From Haloparvum alkalitolerans (GTDB taxonomy: Archaea; Halobacteriota; Halobacteria; Halobacteriales; Haloferacaceae), in NCBI RefSeq assembly GCF_050122995.1, contig NZ_JBNLIA010000004.1:1-64000 (forward strand): DNA of 64,000 nucleotides. The letters run 5' to 3'. The notes under the pieces are model-generated. The model had not been told where the DNA came from. It made no database searches and saw only the letters and a program-made list of their open reading frames with translations. The position numbers and the translations under genes are program-made. Positions within the stretch are counted from its first letter, which is position 1. Each line of letters opens with the position of its first letter. Shown here one piece after another: positions 59,530 through 64,000 of the stretch.

Positions 59530-59611
59530 GGGCGCCGGCCGGCCGCGGCCGCCCCGCTCCCGCGTCGGCGCGTCGCGCCGGAGTTTTGTCCCTCGACCGC
59601 GGAGGAGGCGC

Positions 59612-59917
59612 ATGGACACGCTTCCGAGCGCGGGCGTGGGCGCCGCGATCACCGTCCCCCTCGTGTTCGTCCCCTTCTCGCCGGCGGTCGGCGGCACGGT
59701 CGCGGCGTACCTCCACGACGGCGACCGCGCGGGCTGGCAGGTCGGCGCGCTCTCCGGCGCGCTCGCGTCGGTCCCCGGGATCACCATCCCCGCCGCCGTC
59801 ATCGGCATCGACTGGCCCATCTCGCTCCCGGTGCTGGCGGCGGTCGCGGTCGTCTACTTCGCCGTCTGCGGCTACTTCGGCGGCATCGTCGGCGAGGGGC
59901 TCCGCGACGTGGACTGA
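59612..59917 (+). CDS. DUF5518 small membrane protein, second paralogue
   Basis: 101 aa, four hydrophobic helices; FVPFSPAVGGTVAAYLHDGDRAGWQVGALSGALAS matches the DUF5518 core and the paralogue at 4087-4440. TTTTGTCC at 59584-59591 sits 20-28 bases before the ATG at 59612, a promoter-like box shared with trmY. Followed at once by a 17-bp minisatellite. Function unknown. Confidence 0.8.
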   Translation: MDTLPSAGVGAAITVPLVFVPFSPAVGGTVAAYLHDGDRAGWQVGALSGALASVPGITIPAAVIGIDWPISLPVLAAVAVVYFAVCGYFGGIVGEGLRDVD

Positions 59918-59949
59918 TCGGGCGGGCGAGGGCCGCGGTCTCGGCCGGC

Positions 59950-60085
59950 GCAGTTACAGAAGGCCCGCAGTTACAGAAGGCCCGCAGTTACAGAAGGCCC
60001 GCAGTTACAGAAGGCCCGCAGTTACAGAAGGCCCGCAGTTACAGAAGGCCCGCAGTTACAGAAGGACCGCAGTTACAGAAGGCCC
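59950..60085 (+). repeat. 17-bp minisatellite, eight units
   Basis: Eight head-to-tail copies of GCAGTTACAGAAGGCCC, units starting at 59950, 59967, 59984, 60001, 60018, 60035, 60052 and 60069; only the seventh differs by one base (GGACC for GGCCC). The period is not a multiple of three, so it is not a coding repeat. It lies between convergent genes (DUF5518 and gamma-glutamyltransferase). Confidence 0.97.
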
Positions 60086-60112
60086 CCATCCACGGAAATC
60101 CTGTAGCGACAG

Positions 60113-60117
60113 AAAAA
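60113..60117 (-). terminator. Poly-T terminator of gamma-glutamyltransferase
   Basis: Minus-strand TTTTT 22 bases after the stop at 60140, between the gene and the minisatellite. Confidence 0.5.
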
Positions 60118-60139
60118 TCCCCGCCAGCGACGCGGCCGG

Positions 60140-61771
60140 TCAGTACCCCTGCGCGTTGCCGTCCTTGCGGGGTTCGGTCGCGCCGGAGAGCACGCCGTCC
60201 TCGTTGCGGGTGATCTGCGCGCCGCCGAACAGCCCGGGCGAGAGCACCTGCACGTCGTGGCCCTTCCGGACGAGTTTGGCGGCCACGTCGTCGTCGAACT
60301 GCGGTTCGAGCGCGAGTTCGCCGCTCTCGCGGTAGCGCCACCGCGGCTCGTCGAGCGCGCGCTGGAGGGGCATCCCGTAGTCCACGATGTTGCTGATCAC
60401 CTGCACGTGCCCCTGCGGCTGCATGTAGCCGCCCATCACGCCGAAGGCGGCCCAGTCGTCCTCGTCGAACTCCACGAGCCCCGGGATCAGGGTGTGGAAC
60501 GGGCGCTTGCCCGGCTCGATGCGGTTGGGGTGGTCCGCGTCCAGCGAGAACGAGGAGCCGCGGTTCTGGAGCGCGATGCCGGTGTCGCCCGCGACCACTC
60601 CGGAGCCGAAGCCGGCGAACCGGGAGTTGATGAACGAGACGACGTTGCCCTCGTCGTCCGCCACGGTGAGCAGGACCGTGTCCGCGTCCTCCGCGTCGCC
60701 CGCGTTCGGGACGCCGAAGCTCACGTCGTGGTTCGCCTCCGGACCGACCTCCGCGGCGCGCTTCTCGGCCCACGCCTCGGACGCGAGCGGCGGGTGGTCC
60801 TCGTAGTCGGGGTCGGTGATGTAGCGGTGGCCGTCGTGGAACGCGACCTTCAGCGCCTCCGAGAAGTAGTGGACGCGCTCCGCGGAGTCGTAGTCGTACT
60901 CGCCGGCGCCCAACTGCTCGGCGACGTTGAGCGCCTCCAGCGCGATGAGCCCCTGGTTGTTCGGCGGGAGCTCGTACACCTCGGCGCCGTTGTACGTCGT
61001 CGAGACCGGCTCCGGCCACTCGACCTCGAAGGCGGCGAGGTCGTCGACGGTCATGAAGCCGCCCTGTTCCTGCACCTCGTCGGCGATGGCCTCCGCGATC
61101 TCGCCCTCGTAGACGGCGTCCGCGCCCTCCTCGGCGATCGTCTCCATCGAGGCGCCGAGCTTCGGCAGGCGCACGGTCTGGCCCGTCTCCGGGGCCTCGC
61201 CGTCGAACAGGAACGCCTCGCGGGCGTTTGGCGTCTCGAACAGCTCCTCGCCGTGCTGCCACTGCGCCGAGACGACCTCCGAGACCGGGTACCCCTCGGT
61301 CGCGTACCGGATCGCGGGCTGGAGCAGTTCGCCGAGGTCCTTCGTCCCGAGCTCCTCCGCCGTCGCCTCCCACCCGCGGGCGGTGCCGGGGACCGTCACC
61401 GCGAGCGGGCCGGTGTCCGGCATCTCCGCGTCGGCCGGGTCGTCGGCGTCGGCGTCGGGGTCCTGCGCGACCGCCTCGCGGACGTTCTCCAGCGTGGCGT
61501 CCGCGGGGGCGCCGCCGCAGGCGCGCATCGCTCCGACTTCGCCGTCGGCCGTTTTGTACAGCGCGAACACGTCGCCGCCAAGCCCCGTCGAGGTGGGCTC
61601 GACGACGTTGAGCGCGGCCGCGGTCGCCACCGCGGCGTCGAAGGCGTTACCGCCGTCGCGCAGCGTCTCGATGCCCGCCTGCGAGGCGAGCGGCTGACTC
61701 GTCGAGACGACGCCGCGCTGGCCGTAGACGGTCGACCGGCGCGAGTTGAACCGGTCCAGGTCTGGATCCAT
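60140..61771 (-). CDS. ggt: Gamma-glutamyltransferase
   Basis: 543 aa Ntn-hydrolase. The processing/catalytic Thr is in DADTVLLTVADDEGNVVSFINS, near residue 355; NNQGLIALEAL, GGNAFDAAVATAAALNVVEP and GGVFAL-type (GGDVFALYK) are conserved. Cleaves gamma-glutamyl bonds. No signal peptide, so a cytoplasmic enzyme, unlike the bacterial periplasmic form. Start ATG 61769-61771. Confidence 0.92.
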   Translation of the reverse strand: MDPDLDRFNSRRSTVYGQRGVVSTSQPLASQAGIETLRDGGNAFDAAVATAAALNVVEPTSTGLGGDVFALYKTADGEVGAMRACGGAPADATLENVREAVAQDPDADADDPADAEMPDTGPLAVTVPGTARGWEATAEELGTKDLGELLQPAIRYATEGYPVSEVVSAQWQHGEELFETPNAREAFLFDGEAPETGQTVRLPKLGASMETIAEEGADAVYEGEIAEAIADEVQEQGGFMTVDDLAAFEVEWPEPVSTTYNGAEVYELPPNNQGLIALEALNVAEQLGAGEYDYDSAERVHYFSEALKVAFHDGHRYITDPDYEDHPPLASEAWAEKRAAEVGPEANHDVSFGVPNAGDAEDADTVLLTVADDEGNVVSFINSRFAGFGSGVVAGDTGIALQNRGSSFSLDADHPNRIEPGKRPFHTLIPGLVEFDEDDWAAFGVMGGYMQPQGHVQVISNIVDYGMPLQRALDEPRWRYRESGELALEPQFDDDVAAKLVRKGHDVQVLSPGLFGGAQITRNEDGVLSGATEPRKDGNAQGY

Positions 61772-61843
61772 GGCTCCCGGTTCGGACAGCGTCGTCAAAA
61801 GAGGCGGGTAACGGGACTGACTTGCCCCTTGCCGGCCCGCTGA

Positions 61844-62077
61844 CTACTCCGCGGCGCCGGCGCCGAGCGCCGGAAGGTCCACGCCGATCTCCGAGAGCAG
61901 GGCGCCGAGTGCGGCGTATCCGAGCGCCGCGATGGCCCCGACCATGAACAGCTGACCGACGACGAACACGGCGATCGAGATCGGGTCGCCGTTCGTCAGC
62001 ACCTGCTCGACGAAGACGCCGCCGAGACGCCCCACGTCGCCGACCACGCGAACCACGAAGTCCAGAAGCGCGTTCAT
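61844..62077 (-). CDS. 77-aa small membrane protein
   Basis: Starts MNALLDFVVRVVGDVGRL; helices at about 33-61 (SIAVFVVGQLFMVGAIAALGYAALGALL). Amphipathic N-terminal helix, and one or two membrane segments. Not recognised. Lies 72 bp upstream of gamma-glutamyltransferase on the same strand; divergent from the protease gene. Confidence 0.6.
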   Translation of the reverse strand: MNALLDFVVRVVGDVGRLGGVFVEQVLTNGDPISIAVFVVGQLFMVGAIAALGYAALGALLSEIGVDLPALGAGAAE

Positions 62078-62233
62078 GCACCGCCGTTCGGGGGGCGGGT
62101 ACTTGTGTGTTGATACCTGCCGGGACCGGCGCGTCCCCCTCGGGAGCCGCGACCCGTGCGCCCGGCGCGGTCGGTTCGAGTCGAAACTCCGGGAACCGAA
62201 CGGCTTACCCGGAACGCACCCGAACCGCGGACA

Positions 62234-64000
62234 ATGAATACCCTGCAGTGGATCCTGCTCGGGATCCTCGCGTACACCGCGGCCGCGATGTGGCTGCGCA
62301 ACCGGGGGTACCTCCCGGACGCGGTCCGCGTCTCCGGCCCGCTGACGACGATCCACACGAAGCGGGGGCGTGCGCTGCTCGACCGCCTCGCGGGCCCGAA
62401 GCGACTGTGGCGCGCGGTCGCCAACGTCGGCGTCGGCGCCGCGCTGGTGATCATGGCGGGGATGTTCGTGCTCCTCGTCGCCAACGCGGTCTCGATCGTG
62501 GCGAACCCGCCGGCCCCGACCGGGATCAACACGCCGCAGAACGTGCTGATCATCCCCGGCGTCAACGAGTTCCTCCCGCTGACGGTGGCGGCCGAGATCG
62601 TGGTCGGCCTGCTGGTCGCGCTGGTGGTCCACGAGGGCGCCCACGGCCTGCTCTGCCGCGTCGAGGGGATCGAGATCGACTCGATGGGCGTCGCGCTGCT
62701 CACGCTGATCCCCATCGGCGCCTTCGTCGAACCGGACGAGGAGTCCACGAAGGAGGTCGACCGCGGCGGCCGCACCCGGATGTTCGCCGCCGGCGTCACC
62801 GCCAACTTCGTCGTCGTCGCGCTGGCGTTCGCGCTGCTTTTCGGCCCGGTCGCGGGCGCCATCTCCGTCGCGCCTGGCGCCGCGGTCGGCGGAACCTACC
62901 CCGGCTCGCCGGCCGCCGACGCCGGCATCGGCGCCGGGGACCGCATCGTCGCGCTGGAGGGAGAGCCGGTCGCGAACGCCTCCGACCTCTCCGAGCGGCT
63001 CGAGACGACCGACGCGGAGACCGTCGCCGTCGAACTCTCCGACGGCACGACGACGGAGGTCGAGCGCGAACTGCTCGTGACCAGCGTCGCGGAGACATCG
63101 CCGTTCGCCGCGCCGTCGAACGGGTCCGGCGGAGGAGCCGGCGACGGCGCGTCCGCGGCCGGCGTCAGCGTCAACGACACCGTGGTGGCGGTCGACGGCA
63201 CCGCGGTCCGCACGGAGGGCGGCCTGCGTGAGGCCATCGCCGCCGCCGACGATCCCGTGGTGACGCTTGAGACGGCCGACGGGGAGACGGTCACCGCGCC
63301 GGCCGGCGCGCTCGTCGCGGTCGCGGAAGAGGGGCCGTTCCAGGCGGCGGGCGCGCCCGCCGGCGACCATCTCGTCGTCACGTCGGTCGACGGCGAGCGC
63401 GTCGTCGACAACGACGACCTGACCGCCGCGCTCGACGCGCGCGAACCGGGCGAGGAGGTCACCGTACAGGCGTACCGGACGGCGGGCGACGGCGAGGGCG
63501 GCTACGAGTGGACGAACTACGCCGTGGAGCTCGGCACGCACGAGGAGGACGGCGGCGCGTTCCTCGGCATCTTCGCCACGCCGGGCGTCTCGGGCGTGAG
63601 CGTGGACAGCCTCGGGATGACGGGCTACCCCGCGGACTACTACCTCTCCCTGCTGAGCGGCGAGGCCGGGGGCGGCCTGCTGGGCACGCTGCTGCTCGTC
63701 ACGGTCCTCCCGTTCCTCGCGGTCGTCGACCCGAGCATCCAGTACAACTTCGCGGGGTTCGTCGGGAGCAACTCCGCCTTCTACGAGGTGACCGGTCCGC
63801 TGTCGGCGCTGGGCGACGGCGGGGTGTTCCTCGCCGCGAACCTGCTGTTCTGGACCGGCTGGATCAACCTCCAGCTCGCCATCTTCAACTGCGTCCCGGC
63901 GTTCCCGCTGGACGGCGGGCGGATCCTCCGCACCGCGACCGAGGCGGTCGTCTCCCGTCTCCCGGTCGAGGCACGTCCCGCGCTGACGCGGTCGATCACG
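62234..64000 (+). CDS. Site-2-type membrane metalloprotease with PDZ domains (3' end outside window)
   Basis: 589 residues in the window, still open at the edge. Zinc site LVVHEGAHGLL (HExxH, near 137-147) and the second motif AFPLDGGRILR near the end define the S2P/RseP family. Between them are two PDZ-like domains, one with GSPAADAGIGAGDRIVALEG and one around HLVVTSVDGERVVDNDD. Multi-pass membrane protein, expected to cut membrane-anchored proteins such as anti-sigma-like regulators. The last third continues beyond 64000. Confidence 0.92.
   Translation, partial: MNTLQWILLGILAYTAAAMWLRNRGYLPDAVRVSGPLTTIHTKRGRALLDRLAGPKRLWRAVANVGVGAALVIMAGMFVLLVANAVSIVANPPAPTGINTPQNVLIIPGVNEFLPLTVAAEIVVGLLVALVVHEGAHGLLCRVEGIEIDSMGVALLTLIPIGAFVEPDEESTKEVDRGGRTRMFAAGVTANFVVVALAFALLFGPVAGAISVAPGAAVGGTYPGSPAADAGIGAGDRIVALEGEPVANASDLSERLETTDAETVAVELSDGTTTEVERELLVTSVAETSPFAAPSNGSGGGAGDGASAAGVSVNDTVVAVDGTAVRTEGGLREAIAAADDPVVTLETADGETVTAPAGALVAVAEEGPFQAAGAPAGDHLVVTSVDGERVVDNDDLTAALDAREPGEEVTVQAYRTAGDGEGGYEWTNYAVELGTHEEDGGAFLGIFATPGVSGVSVDSLGMTGYPADYYLSLLSGEAGGGLLGTLLLVTVLPFLAVVDPSIQYNFAGFVGSNSAFYEVTGPLSALGDGGVFLAANLLFWTGWINLQLAIFNCVPAFPLDGGRILRTATEAVVSRLPVEARPALTRSIT

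Overview
The window is chromosomal DNA from a halophilic archaeon (class Halobacteria). The signs are very high G+C, strongly acidic predicted proteins, and AT-rich boxes about 27 bases before many start codons that imply leaderless mRNAs. The gene content also fits: archaeal TrmY, Trm1, EndA, DnaG primase, two-gene RPA, uS/eS-type ribosomal protein S8e, F420 enzymes and many haloarchaea-only families. Halorubrum or a near relative is my best guess, from memory of similar interspersed repeats, and is not proven here. The window is mostly core genome: I see no transposase, integrase, CRISPR array, rRNA or phage module.

Layout. 0.3-4 kb: zinc-ribbon protein, tRNA-splicing endonuclease and tryptophanyl-tRNA synthetase (the last two overlap by ATGA). 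4-8 kb: DUF5518 membrane protein, a winged-helix regulator, NAD synthetase and an M28 peptidase. 7.9-8.1 kb: tRNA-Gly(CCC) followed by a 31-bp duplicate of its 3' end, an att-like scar. 8-16 kb: cupin, acetyltransferase-like protein, aldo/keto reductase, glycerophosphodiesterase, and an F420 pair (CofE and a Mer-like reductase). 15-19 kb: pyrF-trmY-CHY zinc finger, tRNA-Pro(CGG), Nudix and CPBP protease. 19-28 kb: beta-CASP nuclease, glmM, UPF0200/UPF0201, tRNA-Arg(TCT), DUF302, the RPA pair and a ribbon-helix-helix regulator. 28-36 kb: DUF5814, Trm1, a YihY/BrkB fusion, PAP2 phosphatase, and glnA divergent from lrp. 36-46 kb: HPP protein, lipA, nhaC, Nog1-type GTPase, then MaoC/CitE-like/glutamate dehydrogenase, thioredoxin and cysteine synthase. 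46-56 kb: Tsr3, a UppS-like protein facing a DUF92 protein, dnaG, DUF3311 plus a sodium:solute symporter, truA, uspA, hisS. 56-64 kb: Vms1-like hydrolase, S8e, DUF2240, gamma-glutamyltransferase and a site-2-type protease cut by the window end.

How the genes work together. Translation and RNA maturation dominate: endA, trpS, hisS, trm1, trmY, truA, tsr3, S8e, the Vms1-like hydrolase and the beta-CASP nuclease. Replication and repair are represented by dnaG and the RPA pair. Nitrogen and sulfur metabolism are represented by glnA/lrp, gdh, cysteine synthase and gamma-glutamyltransferase. Several short genes (47, 50 and 59 aa) and an 11-codon upstream ORF before the RPA gene are easily missed.

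The most notable non-genic feature is a dispersed repeat at three intergenic places (about 28-215, 40852-41250 and 55262-55619). All copies share constant blocks and a constant hairpin. They also carry a long hairpin whose stem sequence is different in every copy yet is perfectly paired in each (14, 17 and 18 bp), around a similar loop. That is the pattern expected of a structured RNA or a DNA hairpin element under selection for folding. Two of the copies also carry a tandem array of about 75-bp units.
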